Origin: Candidatus Latescibacterota bacterium
Lineage (GTDB): Bacteria; Krumholzibacteriota; Krumholzibacteriia; G020349025
Length of the DNA stretch: 43,358 bases
Assembly (NCBI GenBank): GCA_020349025.1
Contig: CP070763.1
Span: forward strand, 2,808,928-2,852,285
Reading direction: 5' to 3'
Shown: positions 27,683 through 35,962 of the stretch, one piece after another
Layout: every line of letters starts with the position of its first letter
Position numbering within the stretch: position 1 is the first letter of the stretch
Position numbers and translations under genes: made by a program
The notes under the pieces: generated by a model
Databases searched by the model: none
What the model was told of the DNA's origin: nothing
The model's input: the letters and a program-made list of their open reading frames with translations, nothing else

Positions 27683-28606
27683 TCACGGATCAGCGGCGCG
27701 CCGACGTTCGGCGAGATGCGCACGCAGAACGCGCGAGGGGAGCGGCTCTCCGAGCCGCGCTTCGACGAGCGACGAAGCGTCCACGAGGCGATCCAGATCG
27801 ATCCCGGTCTCGATTCCCATGCTGTGCAGGGCGTACACGAGATCTTCGGTCGCGACGTTGCCGGTCGCTCCCGGCGCGTAGGGACATCCACCAAGCCCTC
27901 CAGCCGACGAATCGAAAATGTGCATCCCGTTTCGCAGCGCTTGCACGACGTTCGCAACGGCAGTGCCGCGCGTGTCGTGGAAGTGGAGCGCCAGCATGTC
28001 GCGATCGAACTCGGGCAGCAGAAGCTCGAGCACGCCATCCACCTGCGTCGGAACGGCGACACCGATCGTGTCACCGAGCGAAACCTCGTGGACTCCCAGA
28101 GCGAAGAGGTCACGCGTGACTTCGCGCACTCGTTTTGGATCCACGGCGCCTTCGTAGGGACAACCGAAACAGGTTGAAACGTAGCCGCGCACGCGCATGC
28201 CACCTTCGCGTGCCCTGTGCACGACGGGGCGAAAGCGCTCGATCGATTCCGCGATGCTTGCGTTGATGTTGCGACGGTTGAAGGTCTCGCTCGCAGCCGT
28301 GAAGACGGCGATCTCCTGCACGCCGGCCGCGAGAGCAGCATCGAGGCCACGCTCGTTCGGTACGAGCGCGGGATAGCGCACGCCAGCGTGTCGTCGGAGT
28401 CGAGTGTAGACGGCGTCGGTCTCCGCCATCTGGGGCACCGCTTTGGCGCTGACGAAGGCACCCACTTCGATGGCGGACACACCCGCCGCCGCCAGCGCTT
28501 CCACGAAACGTACCTTGACTTCGACCTCGACCGAGGTGTCGATGTTTTGCAGGCCGTCGCGAGGCCCGACCTCGTACAGCGTCACCCGCGACGGCAGCCG
28601 CGTCAT
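27683..28606 (-). CDS. Hydroxymethylglutaryl-CoA lyase
   Basis: A 307-residue DRE-TIM-type lyase that splits HMG-CoA into acetyl-CoA and acetoacetate, the last step of leucine breakdown. Visible sites are the catalytic-Arg block YEVGPRDGLQN at residue 10, the metal-binding HFHDTRGTA, and the loop GLGGCPYAPGATGNVATED carrying the active-site Cys. Length matches the family (about 300). Its ATG overlaps the stop of the upstream 80-codon carboxylase remnant by four bases (ATGA), as expected of the last gene of a leucine-utilisation (liu) operon. The usual partners (isovaleryl-CoA dehydrogenase, intact methylcrotonyl-CoA carboxylase) are not here. Confidence 0.94.
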   Translation of the reverse strand: MTRLPSRVTLYEVGPRDGLQNIDTSVEVEVKVRFVEALAAAGVSAIEVGAFVSAKAVPQMAETDAVYTRLRRHAGVRYPALVPNERGLDAALAAGVQEIAVFTAASETFNRRNINASIAESIERFRPVVHRAREGGMRVRGYVSTCFGCPYEGAVDPKRVREVTRDLFALGVHEVSLGDTIGVAVPTQVDGVLELLLPEFDRDMLALHFHDTRGTAVANVVQALRNGMHIFDSSAGGLGGCPYAPGATGNVATEDLVYALHSMGIETGIDLDRLVDASSLVEARLGEPLPSRVLRAHLAERRRAADP

Positions 28607-28845
28607 GACGCCTCCGTGGGCTCTTCCTCGAGCGCCACGAGCATCGCGCCGCCTGCGACCTGTTCCCCTTCGGCGGCGCACACCTGAGCCACGACGCCGT
28701 CGCGCGGTGCGACGATCTCGTACCGCATCTTGAGAACCTGGCCGGGCATCGGCGCCACGAGCTCCGACATGGTGGCATGGTTTACCTTGTAGGCGCGGCC
28801 TTGCGTATCGATGCGGCTCCCGAGAACGTCCATCTGCTCTTCCAT
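28603..28845 (-). pseudogene. Methylcrotonyl-CoA carboxylase remnant: beta-subunit start fused to alpha-subunit biotin-domain end
   Basis: This 80-codon frame is a composite. Residues about 6-30 (VLGSRIDTQGRAYKVNHATM and on to SELV) match the N-terminus of the carboxyltransferase (beta, LiuB/MCCC2) subunit, where I recall LiuB having an I-N-x4-A/E-F-x2-N-x-ATM pattern. From residue 31, APMPGQVLK is the start of the biotin-carrier domain at the C-terminus of the alpha subunit (LiuD/MCCC1). It is joined directly to MRYEIVAPRDGVV, the second half of that domain, skipping the about 22 residues that end in the AMKM biotinylation motif. The end LVALEEEP also matches MCCC1. About 1,100 codons would therefore be missing. 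It cannot be a working carboxylase. It is either a genomic deletion scar or an assembly artefact. Confidence 0.7.
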
Positions 28846-28888
28846 CAAGAAGTTGGTCGATGCTGCCGAGCCTGCAGGTCGGCGCCGT

Positions 28889-28894
28889 ATCTTA
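28889..28894 (-). promoter_or_regulatory. Possible -10 element of the carboxylase-remnant/HMG-CoA lyase operon
   Basis: TAAGAT on the minus strand, about 45 bp before the first ATG of the remnant, which would leave a leader of about 37 nt. The -35 (TTTCAG at 17 bp) is weak. If real, this is the old operon promoter now serving the lyase. Confidence 0.3.
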
Positions 28895-28987
28895 GCAGGG
28901 CCTTCACGCCGCTGAAACACGCATCGCGCCACCGGATCCGGGCGCGGACACTCTCGAGCCGACGAGAGGCGTTGGGTCTGGATACCG

Positions 28988-29017
28988 GGGGTGGGGTGGG
29001 GTGGGGTGGGGTGGGGT
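28988..29017 (+). repeat. Six tandem GGGGT repeats, G-quadruplex-forming tract
   Basis: (GGGGT)6 with an extra G in front, so six runs of at least four G separated by single T, the ideal arrangement for a very stable parallel G-quadruplex. It lies in non-coding DNA about 95 bp upstream of the putative -10 of the carboxylase/lyase operon. The C-rich strand is the coding-direction strand of that operon. Confidence 0.9.
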
Positions 29018-29374
29018 GACGTGAGCGCGTGGGACTCCAAGACGCTCGCAGCGTGTGCTCGCCAGCGTCGCCGTCGCCGTGTTTGCCGACCCGACCGGTG
29101 TCGCAAAGCTGTGTGGTGCACGCGTCTCCGGTCGCGCCTGCGCCGCCCGTCACGGTGTCGCCGGCGACGGCAAGATTCCGGGATACTCCGGCCGCCTCCT
29201 TTGCGAGCCCGCTTCTGCGAGACTTCGCTTCAGATTCCGCTCGACGGACGAGTCGCTCGGGCGTTGCACTTTCGATCGCGGTGTCGCATCTTCATGGAGT
29301 TGTTCGGCAGCGACGCGTGCCGAAGCTCGAGTCGCGTGGCAGGCTCGCACGTCGAGCCTTTGGCGGAGGGCATC
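29018..29374. other. Non-coding stretch before the DNRLRE lipoprotein
   Basis: About 360 bp. Several frames stay open because of the high G+C content, but none has a signal, motif or ribosome-binding site that I can support. It should contain the promoter of the DNRLRE gene, which I cannot place. Confidence 0.4.
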
Positions 29375-30481
29375 TTGAACGCAGCACGCTCGATGACCGC
29401 ACGCCGGTTCTCCGTCGGTTGCGGACGAGTCGCCCTGCTTTTGGCGCTCGTCGCAACCGTGCACGGCTGTGGGGACGACACACCGACGACTCCCCCTCCC
29501 CCCCCCGTCCCGGAGCTGAGCGTGTCGCCGACGTCGCACGCGTACGGCACCCTGCCGATTGGAGCGCGCTCGAGCCAGGCGTTCGAGGTGCGCAATGACG
29601 GCACCGCAGAGCTCATCGTCACAGCCACGGCACTGTCGGGAACCAACGCCGACGAGTTCGAGATCGCGAGTGGCGGTGGCAACTTCACGCTGGCGCCCGA
29701 CTCGACCCGCGAAGTGATCGTGCGCTTCGAGCCGCTCACTCCAGGCATGAAGAGCGCGGCGCTCCGTTTCATCACGAGCGATCCCGATGCCGCGCCAGTC
29801 GACGCCGCGCTCAGCGGAATCGGCGGTAACCAGGTGGTTTTGACTCTCGACGCGATCAAGGACAACACCCTCTACGAAGACCCGACCGGAGCGCTCAGCA
29901 ACGGTGTCGGCTCTTCCATATTCGTAGGCCGCACCGCGGGCGGCGTGGGATTCCCACCCCGGACGCGGCGCGCGGTGCTCGCGTTCCCGGTGGAGGATCT
30001 TGTCCCCACAGGCACGACGATCGACAGCGTCGCGCTCAGGCTCCACATGTCGCAGACGGCGACGGGGATGCAGACGATCGTCATGCACCGTCTGCGCTTC
30101 GGCTGGGGCGAGGGCACCTCCAACTCCCTGGCGGGAGGCGGCGGTGGCGGTGCGCCCTCACAACGCGGCGACGCGACCTGGCTGCATCGCTTCTACCCCG
30201 ACTCCCTGTGGCAAAACGACGGCTCCGACTACGACAACTTCCCCAGTGCCACGATCGTCGTCGAAGCGCCCGGTTTCTACACCTGGTCGGGTGCGGGACT
30301 GAGGGCCGACGTGCAGAGCTGGATCGACGGCTCGCAACAGAACCACGGCTGGGTTCTGATCGGCAACGAGTCAGGAGCCAAGACGACGAAGCGTTTCGAC
30401 AGCCGCGAGAACCCCGACAAGTCGGTGCGCCCGGTCCTCGTCGTGCACTACACGCTGCCCACGAACGAGACGCTCCCCTAG
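29375..30481 (+). CDS. DNRLRE-domain lipoprotein with an Ig-like ASPM/HYDIN-type domain
   Basis: A 368-residue surface lipoprotein. The signal (basic start, LLLALVATVHGC) ends in a lipobox Cys, followed by a Thr/Pro linker. Residues about 50-155 are an Ig-like domain of the choice-of-anchor D type (LSVSPTSHAYGTLPIGARSS and later VRFEPLTPG). The C-terminal about 210 residues are a DNRLRE-type carbohydrate/adhesion module (DNTLYEDPTGALSNGVGSS, RRAVLAFPVEDLVPTGTTI, WHGW-like VQSWIDGSQQNHGWVL). The role is probably adhesion or polysaccharide binding. Start: TTG 29375 has GGAGGG four bases upstream and begins a normal signal; ATG 29393 is in frame but lacks a site. A C9 run lies in the linker. Confidence 0.75.
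   Translation: MNAARSMTARRFSVGCGRVALLLALVATVHGCGDDTPTTPPPPPVPELSVSPTSHAYGTLPIGARSSQAFEVRNDGTAELIVTATALSGTNADEFEIASGGGNFTLAPDSTREVIVRFEPLTPGMKSAALRFITSDPDAAPVDAALSGIGGNQVVLTLDAIKDNTLYEDPTGALSNGVGSSIFVGRTAGGVGFPPRTRRAVLAFPVEDLVPTGTTIDSVALRLHMSQTATGMQTIVMHRLRFGWGEGTSNSLAGGGGGGAPSQRGDATWLHRFYPDSLWQNDGSDYDNFPSATIVVEAPGFYTWSGAGLRADVQSWIDGSQQNHGWVLIGNESGAKTTKRFDSRENPDKSVRPVLVVHYTLPTNETLP
29498..29506 (+). repeat. C9 homopolymer inside the lipoprotein linker
   Basis: Nine consecutive C, preceded by TCCCCCT, encode the prolines of the linker near codon 42. Loss or gain of one base would frameshift the lipoprotein just after its signal sequence. Confidence 0.9.
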
Positions 30482-30513
30482 CGTCAGGCCTGGCGCGTGC
30501 TTTGCAAATCCGG

Positions 30514-30519
30514 TATCCT
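30514..30519 (+). promoter_or_regulatory. Possible -10 element of the diheme cytochrome gene
   Basis: TATCCT lies 87 bp before the ATG at 30606, in the 124-bp gap after the DNRLRE gene. No good -35 is visible. The same TATNCT form occurs upstream of other genes here. Confidence 0.3.
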
Positions 30520-30605
30520 CAAAAAGTGACCTCGTTCCCCCCGGCCGCGGTGGCGACCGGCATTTCATTCGATTCCTCGAGCACGATCCCACTGGAGCCC
30601 CAGCC

Positions 30606-33368
30606 ATGCGCAGGCGTCGGTATGGTGCGTGGAGCTTTCTCGTCGTTGCCGCCCTGGCGACACCGTTGCACGCCTCGTTCGTGAACTACGAGAGCCAGCA
30701 CGTGCATCCGCTCGCCCTCTCGGCGGACGGCACGCAGGTCTTCGCGCTCAACACACCCGACAACCGTCTGGCGATCTTCGACATCAGCGAATCTGGACTG
30801 AGCCTGGCATTCGAAGTTCCGGTCGGGCTCGACCCGGTGAGCGTCGCGGTCGAGAACGACACACGCGTGTGGGTGGCGAATTGGATGTCGGACACGGTGA
30901 GCATCGTCGACCTCACGACGCGCAGCGTCGTGACCACGCTCCACGTCGGTGACGAACCCACCGACATCGTGTTCGCGGGAGCGAGCCGCGAGCGCGCTTT
31001 CGTGTGCGTTTCGCAAGAGGATGCAGTGCGGATCTACGACACCCGCGATCTCGCAGCGCCCCCCGTGGTGGTTCCGATCTTCGGCAGCGACCCGCAGGCG
31101 CTCGCCGTGAGCCCCGATCGGCTCAGCGTCTACGTCGCCGTCTTCGAGAGCGGGAACCAGACGACGATCGCGGGTGAGCAGGATGTCCTCGCCCACGGCG
31201 GGCTGCCGGAGCCGAATCCTGCGGGGCGCCCGAACACCGGCCTCATTCTCCAGTGGAACGGAACGGACTGGGTGGACGAGGATGGCAGCGTCTATACCGA
31301 CACGCACCCCTACACGCTTCCCGATCACGACGTCGCCGTGCTCGACGCCACCACCGCCACTCCGGTCCCGAGCTACATCGACCACCTGGGCACCCTCATC
31401 TACAACGTCGGCGTGCACCCGGTGAGCGGCCACGTCTACGCGCCGAACACCGATGCGCTCAACCACATCCGCTTCGAGCCCAACCTGCGCGGCCAGTTCG
31501 CGCGCACGCGCATCGCCATCGTGGATCCGGCAAGTCCCGGCTCCCCCTCGATCGTGGATCTCAACCCGCACATCGATTACACGACGACACCCGGCCCGGC
31601 GTCCGAGATCGATCTCAGCTTGTCGCAACCGGGCGATCTGGCCTTCGCCGCGGCCGGGGGCACGATCTACATGACCGCTCTCGGCTCCGCCAAGGTGGCC
31701 GTGCTCGACGATCTCGGCAACGTCAGCGATCGCATCGCGCTCGCAGGCGAGGGTCCGAGCGGCGTCGCTCTCGACGAAGAGAACGAGCGCCTCTACGTGA
31801 TGAACCGCTTCACGAACTCGATCGATGTCGTCGATACGGGCACACGCACGGTGACTGCATCCGTGACGCTCTTCGACCCGAGCCCCGATGTCATCCGCAA
31901 CGGCCGCCGTTTCCTCTACGACGCGCGGCTCTCCTCGGGCCACGGCGACCTGGCGTGCTCGTCTTGCCACGCCGGCGGCGGCAACTTCGACAACATCGCG
32001 TGGGACCTCGGCGACCCGAACGGCACACCCCAGCCACCGCCCACGGGGCAGCTCGATCCGCTCCTGACCGACTTCCATCCGATGAAGGGGCCGATGACGA
32101 CACAGACGCTGCGCGGGCTCGCGGGGACCCAGCCGTTCCACTGGCGTGGCGATCGCAACGACTTCGAGGACTTCAATCCCGCCTTCGTTGCGCTGATGGG
32201 GCGCGACACCGAGCTCGGCAACGGCGACATGCAGGCGTTCAAGAACTTCGTCATGACGATCGAGTATCCTCCGAATCCGAATCAGAACCTCGACCGCTCC
32301 TTTCCCAACCCCGTTTCCGGTCCGAACGCCGAGGTGGGACGCCAGCTCTTCAGCGAGACACGCACCCTCGACGGTCCCTTCTTCTGCGCCGACTGCCACG
32401 CTCTCCCGAGCGGCACGAATGGGCAGATCATCAACCGCTTCGCGCTGCAGGAGTCGCAGGACATGAAGACGCCGCAGCTGCGCAACATGTACGAGAAGAC
32501 CGGGTTCACGGCTGGTGCCGGGGAGAAGAAGCGTGGCTTCGGCTACATCCATGACGGCTCGAATCCGACGCTCTTCGATTTCCTGCAATTCGGCGGCTTC
32601 AGCTTCGCCAACGACGACGAACGCCGCGACATGCAGGCGTTCCTCCTCGCCTTCGATACCGGCACCGCGCCTGCCGTCGGTGCCCAGCGCACCGTCGACG
32701 CCAACAATCGCAATGCACCGGAGACGAGCGACTGGTTGACGACGATGACCGCGCGCGTCGCCGCAGCCGACTGCGATCTCGTGGCCAAAGGGGTCGTGGG
32801 AGGATACGCGCGCGGCTGGGTCTACGACGACGTGACCGGCATGTACCGCTCCGATCACAGCAGCGAAGCGCAGCTGTCGCAGGCGCAGCTCCTGGCTCTC
32901 GCCGACAGCGGCAGCGAGCTGACCTTCACCGGCGTCCCACCCGGGTGTGGCGAGCGCATCGGCATCGATCGCGACGAGGATGGCTGGCCCGATCGTACCG
33001 AGATCGGCGCCGGCACCGATCCCACCAATCCGAACTCCTTCCCCGCGGTCACGGCCGTGGGCCCGGCGCCGGAGGCGGGAGCAAACGGGCCGCAGCGGAT
33101 CACCACCTTCCCGAACCCTGCGGATTCGAAGCGCGGCGCCACGATCGCATTCGACCTCGCGCTGCGGCAGCGCGTGCGCGTGCGCGTCTTCGATGCTGGG
33201 GGGCGGCACGTCGCCACCATTCTCGATGGCGAGGCCGGTCCCGGCGCCGTGCGACTGCACTGGAACGGCAACGACCAGCGTGGTCGGGCCGTGGCTTCGG
33301 GGGTGTACTTCTACCGACTGGATGCGGCGGACAGAACGCTCACGAGGTCGGTGCTGATCTTGCGGTGA
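30606..33368 (+). CDS. Exported beta-propeller / diheme cytochrome c (MauG/peroxidase-like) with sorting domain
   Basis: A 920-residue exported protein with a signal peptide ending ATPLHA. Residues about 30-440 form a YVTN-type beta-propeller (repeats like PDNRLAIFDIS, DTVSIVDLTTRSVVTTLHVG and RLYVMNRFTNSIDVVDTGT). The next about 240 residues have two heme c sites, C451-SSCH-455 and C594-ADCH-598, in a layout like bacterial cytochrome c peroxidase/MauG. An Asp-rich calcium-type motif (DRDEDGWPDRTEIGAGTDP) and a FlgD-like C-terminal sorting domain (GVYFYRLDAADRTL) follow. Function is probably an extracellular or surface redox enzyme; the substrate is unknown. GGAG lies eight bases before the ATG. 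Confidence 0.9.
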   Translation: MRRRRYGAWSFLVVAALATPLHASFVNYESQHVHPLALSADGTQVFALNTPDNRLAIFDISESGLSLAFEVPVGLDPVSVAVENDTRVWVANWMSDTVSIVDLTTRSVVTTLHVGDEPTDIVFAGASRERAFVCVSQEDAVRIYDTRDLAAPPVVVPIFGSDPQALAVSPDRLSVYVAVFESGNQTTIAGEQDVLAHGGLPEPNPAGRPNTGLILQWNGTDWVDEDGSVYTDTHPYTLPDHDVAVLDATTATPVPSYIDHLGTLIYNVGVHPVSGHVYAPNTDALNHIRFEPNLRGQFARTRIAIVDPASPGSPSIVDLNPHIDYTTTPGPASEIDLSLSQPGDLAFAAAGGTIYMTALGSAKVAVLDDLGNVSDRIALAGEGPSGVALDEENERLYVMNRFTNSIDVVDTGTRTVTASVTLFDPSPDVIRNGRRFLYDARLSSGHGDLACSSCHAGGGNFDNIAWDLGDPNGTPQPPPTGQLDPLLTDFHPMKGPMTTQTLRGLAGTQPFHWRGDRNDFEDFNPAFVALMGRDTELGNGDMQAFKNFVMTIEYPPNPNQNLDRSFPNPVSGPNAEVGRQLFSETRTLDGPFFCADCHALPSGTNGQIINRFALQESQDMKTPQLRNMYEKTGFTAGAGEKKRGFGYIHDGSNPTLFDFLQFGGFSFANDDERRDMQAFLLAFDTGTAPAVGAQRTVDANNRNAPETSDWLTTMTARVAAADCDLVAKGVVGGYARGWVYDDVTGMYRSDHSSEAQLSQAQLLALADSGSELTFTGVPPGCGERIGIDRDEDGWPDRTEIGAGTDPTNPNSFPAVTAVGPAPEAGANGPQRITTFPNPADSKRGATIAFDLALRQRVRVRVFDAGGRHVATILDGEAGPGAVRLHWNGNDQRGRAVASGVYFYRLDAADRTLTRSVLILR

Positions 33369-33369
33369 G

Positions 33370-34818
33370 TCACTCGAGCTCGAACGACACGAACATCAGG
33401 CGGCCGCTGCGTTCGACCTGCATGACCACGGCGTCGTACACCTTGAGCTTGCTCAGGTGCTTGCGCAGCTCTTCGAGGCTTTCCACCGACTCGCCGTTCA
33501 GCGAGTAGATGACGTCGCCAGGCAGCAGCCCACTCTCCCAGAAGGGGGCGTCTACGGCGCGCCCCGCGACCAACACCCCATCCTTCCGCCGCAGGGGCGG
33601 CAGCAGGCGCTCCACCTGCGGTGTCAGGTCCATGGCGAGGATGCCGAGGTTCTCGACCAGGTTGGTCTCTCTGTTGACCAGCGCGAGAAACTGCGTCGAG
33701 TTGCCGGGGCGTTCGATCACCGTGACCTCGACCCGTCGTTTCCGGCGGTTGCGCAGGACCTCCAACGTCACTCGGGTACCGATGCGACGGCTGTACAGGT
33801 TCACCTCGAGCTGGCGCCCATTCTCCATCAACTTGCCATCGAGCGAGAGGATGACGTCGCCGATCTGCAGCCCGGCCTGCGCCCCCGGCCCGTTGGGGTA
33901 GACATCACCGAGGATCACGCCCCAATCTTGCTGCAACCCCATCGCCGCTGCGAGGGTCGGCGTGATCGTCTGTGCGAAGACACCAATGGCCCCACGCTGC
34001 ACGGCACCCTTCTGTCGAATCTGCTCGAAAACGTTGCGCACGATGTTGCTGGGTGCTGCGAATCCGATCCCCTCGCTGCCTCCGGACTGCGACAGAATGA
34101 ACGTGTTGATCCCGACCACCTCGCCGGACGCATTCACCAGGGGGCCACCACTGTTTCCCGGGTTGATGGTGGCGTCGGTCTGGATGTAGATCATCGGATC
34201 TTCTTGACGCAGCTGTCGCGCGACCGAGCTGACGACGCCCATGCTCACGGAGTTCTCGAGACCCAACGGGCTACCGAACGCGAACACGAGTTGCCCTTTG
34301 CGAACCGCGTCGGAGTCGCTCAGCTGCAATGCCGAGAGCCCGCGCTTGGCGACCTTCAGAACCGCCAAGTCGGTCTCGTTGTCGACGCCGACGATCTGCG
34401 CACCCACGAGATCACCGCTGGGTTTGAGAATGGAGCTTCGGTCCGCCCGTTGAGCGCCGGAAGTGGCGATCAACACCTGGACGCGCCGCGCTCCGGAGAC
34501 GACGTGCGCGTTGGTCACGATGTAGCCGTCGGCATCGACGATCACGCCGGAACCGGTGCTATGCTGCCGCGCCAGGAGATCTCCCGTCGATGAGACGATG
34601 CCGCTACGCGGCACGAAACCGCTGACGAAGACCTTGACGACCGATGGGCTCACGGCCTCGATCATCGCCTCGAAGGATCGACTCAGCTGCCCGAGACCGG
34701 TGAGCTCATCGACCTGAGACAGCGCAAGCCGCGGCGCGGCGGCAAGGCAGGAGACCCACATCACAGCAACGAGCATCGCTTTGTGCAACTCGATCACCGC
34801 TTTCATGGCAGGAGCCAT
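33370..34818 (-). CDS. HtrA/Deg-type periplasmic serine protease with two PDZ domains
   Basis: A 482-residue protein with an N-terminal signal or anchor. The trypsin-like domain has His105 (VTNAHVV), Asp150 (NETDLAVL) and Ser223 (INPGNSGGPL). Residues about 290-375 are a first PDZ domain (GVILGDVYPNGPGAQAGLQIGDVI, split here at GLQIGDVILSLDG). The C-terminal about 80 residues resemble a second PDZ (APFWESGLLPGDVIYSLNGE). The likely role is quality control of misfolded envelope proteins. It begins 2 bp after the DUF4136 lipoprotein stop on the same strand, so the two are co-transcribed. M5 is an alternative start. The stop lies 1 bp from that of the convergent cytochrome gene. Confidence 0.93.
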   Translation of the reverse strand: MAPAMKAVIELHKAMLVAVMWVSCLAAAPRLALSQVDELTGLGQLSRSFEAMIEAVSPSVVKVFVSGFVPRSGIVSSTGDLLARQHSTGSGVIVDADGYIVTNAHVVSGARRVQVLIATSGAQRADRSSILKPSGDLVGAQIVGVDNETDLAVLKVAKRGLSALQLSDSDAVRKGQLVFAFGSPLGLENSVSMGVVSSVARQLRQEDPMIYIQTDATINPGNSGGPLVNASGEVVGINTFILSQSGGSEGIGFAAPSNIVRNVFEQIRQKGAVQRGAIGVFAQTITPTLAAAMGLQQDWGVILGDVYPNGPGAQAGLQIGDVILSLDGKLMENGRQLEVNLYSRRIGTRVTLEVLRNRRKRRVEVTVIERPGNSTQFLALVNRETNLVENLGILAMDLTPQVERLLPPLRRKDGVLVAGRAVDAPFWESGLLPGDVIYSLNGESVESLEELRKHLSKLKVYDAVVMQVERSGRLMFVSFELE

Positions 34819-34820
34819 GG

Positions 34821-35237
34821 CTAGCGTGCCTGCGGCAAGCCCTCCAGGAGCTCGGCGATGGCGTCCGCGTCGATGGGCATGGCAGGATCCCTCGGGACGA
34901 TTCCCGTTCCCCAGCCGCGCCAGATCACGTCGTCCGACTTCACGTCGATGAAGTCGACCTGCAGATTACCGTTCGCAGTGTCGATGCGGTAGGCGATCAC
35001 GAAGTCCGGATTGCGTGACTGACGAAAACCTCGACTCAAGAGCTCGTTGCCCAGCACCGACTGCAGGCGCGCGTCTTGCGAGGCCTCTTGGCCAGCGGCG
35101 GAAGCAGCAGCCGGAAGCCAGCCGAAGGCGCGGTAGCTCTTGAAGTCCACGTTGTGATCGTAGCGGCTGCCGACGTCGCTCGAGGTGGCGCATCCGACGA
35201 GCAGAATCACGCCGAGAATCGCCGCCCCGCCGCGCAC
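34821..35237 (-). CDS. DUF4136 lipoprotein
   Basis: A small lipoprotein (138 residues) with signal GGAAILGVILLVGC and mature N-terminus ATSSDVG. It then has the DUF4136 pattern: DHNVDFKSYRAFGWLP, a helical DARLQSVLGNELLSRGF segment, NPDFVIAYRI, and a C-terminal conserved block with DDVIWRGWGTG. Function of the family is unknown; members are periplasmic-facing outer-membrane lipoproteins. Start: the frame continues upstream to TTG 35306, but GTG 35237 begins a compact signal with GAGG nearby, so I prefer it. It is the first gene of a pair with the HtrA protease. Confidence 0.75.
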   Translation of the reverse strand: MRGGAAILGVILLVGCATSSDVGSRYDHNVDFKSYRAFGWLPAAASAAGQEASQDARLQSVLGNELLSRGFRQSRNPDFVIAYRIDTANGNLQVDFIDVKSDDVIWRGWGTGIVPRDPAMPIDADAIAELLEGLPQAR

Positions 35238-35962
35238 CGCCTCGACCTCCCGCGCGCTCGCTCCCCTGCCCGCTCTCAAGACAACCTTGCTACTTGAACC
35301 TGACAACCGTGCGACTTCCCAGAACTGAATGACGCGAGGGAGATCGCGGGTTGTATCCGGGGGAGGTTGTCACATCCCGCGTACCGGAAGCAAGTCCGTC
35401 GCGACGATACGAGATCGTTGTGCGCTCGCGTGCACCTGTTGCCTCTGTCGACAGCTCTCGTCGACGACGGCGACGACCGCGACACGATGTCGCACTCGTG
35501 GCGCCGTTCGGGGGGAATCTGCCCCAGCAAACGCGTGTCACGCTGCACTTTGGGTTTTTGGGCTGGCATCTTTCTTGTCTTGTGGTACCATGCTTGTGGG
35601 GCATAATCACATCCTGAATCAATCGATGTGCGTCGTCGCGATCCATGCAACAGCGCGCAACGAATTCCTCGCTGATGGTTCGCAAACAGCGCTCGAGGAC
35701 TAGCCGGAGAGAACGAGGGTGTTGCGTTCGCGCGTGAAGGGCGCTACAGTGGCTCGCTGACGTGCCTGTTTGACCCTTGTCGATCCTCGTTCCAGCTCAA
35801 GTGTTGACAGTCACCGTGTGCGCCAAGGAACGAACTGTGTCCTGCACTGGCCACGAGAAGGGATGATCGGCCATTCCTAAGCGAACTCGTTCCACGAACA
35901 AGCAGAACCGCAACACAAGACCCAAGAACAAGCGCACTTCCGCGAAGCCCGACAATTACAGC
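35238..35962. other. Divergent intergenic region before the zinc-motif protein
   Basis: About 725 bp. Several short open frames exist but none shows a signal or domain. CATAAT (35602-35607) with TTGTGG 16 bp upstream is a possible rightward promoter, and TTGACA at 35804-35809 lacks a -10. At 35863-35880 a five-codon ORF (ATG to TAA) precedes the zinc-motif gene. From 35873 the frame of that gene is already open and codes for a basic, Asn/Lys/Arg-rich stretch. Confidence 0.45.

Noticed and set aside
30519..33260. Very long open frame antisense to the diheme cytochrome gene
   Set aside because: It is a mirror effect of high third-position G+C in the true gene. The translation is Arg/Glu/His-rich with no domain, while the plus strand has a signal peptide, heme sites and a sorting domain.
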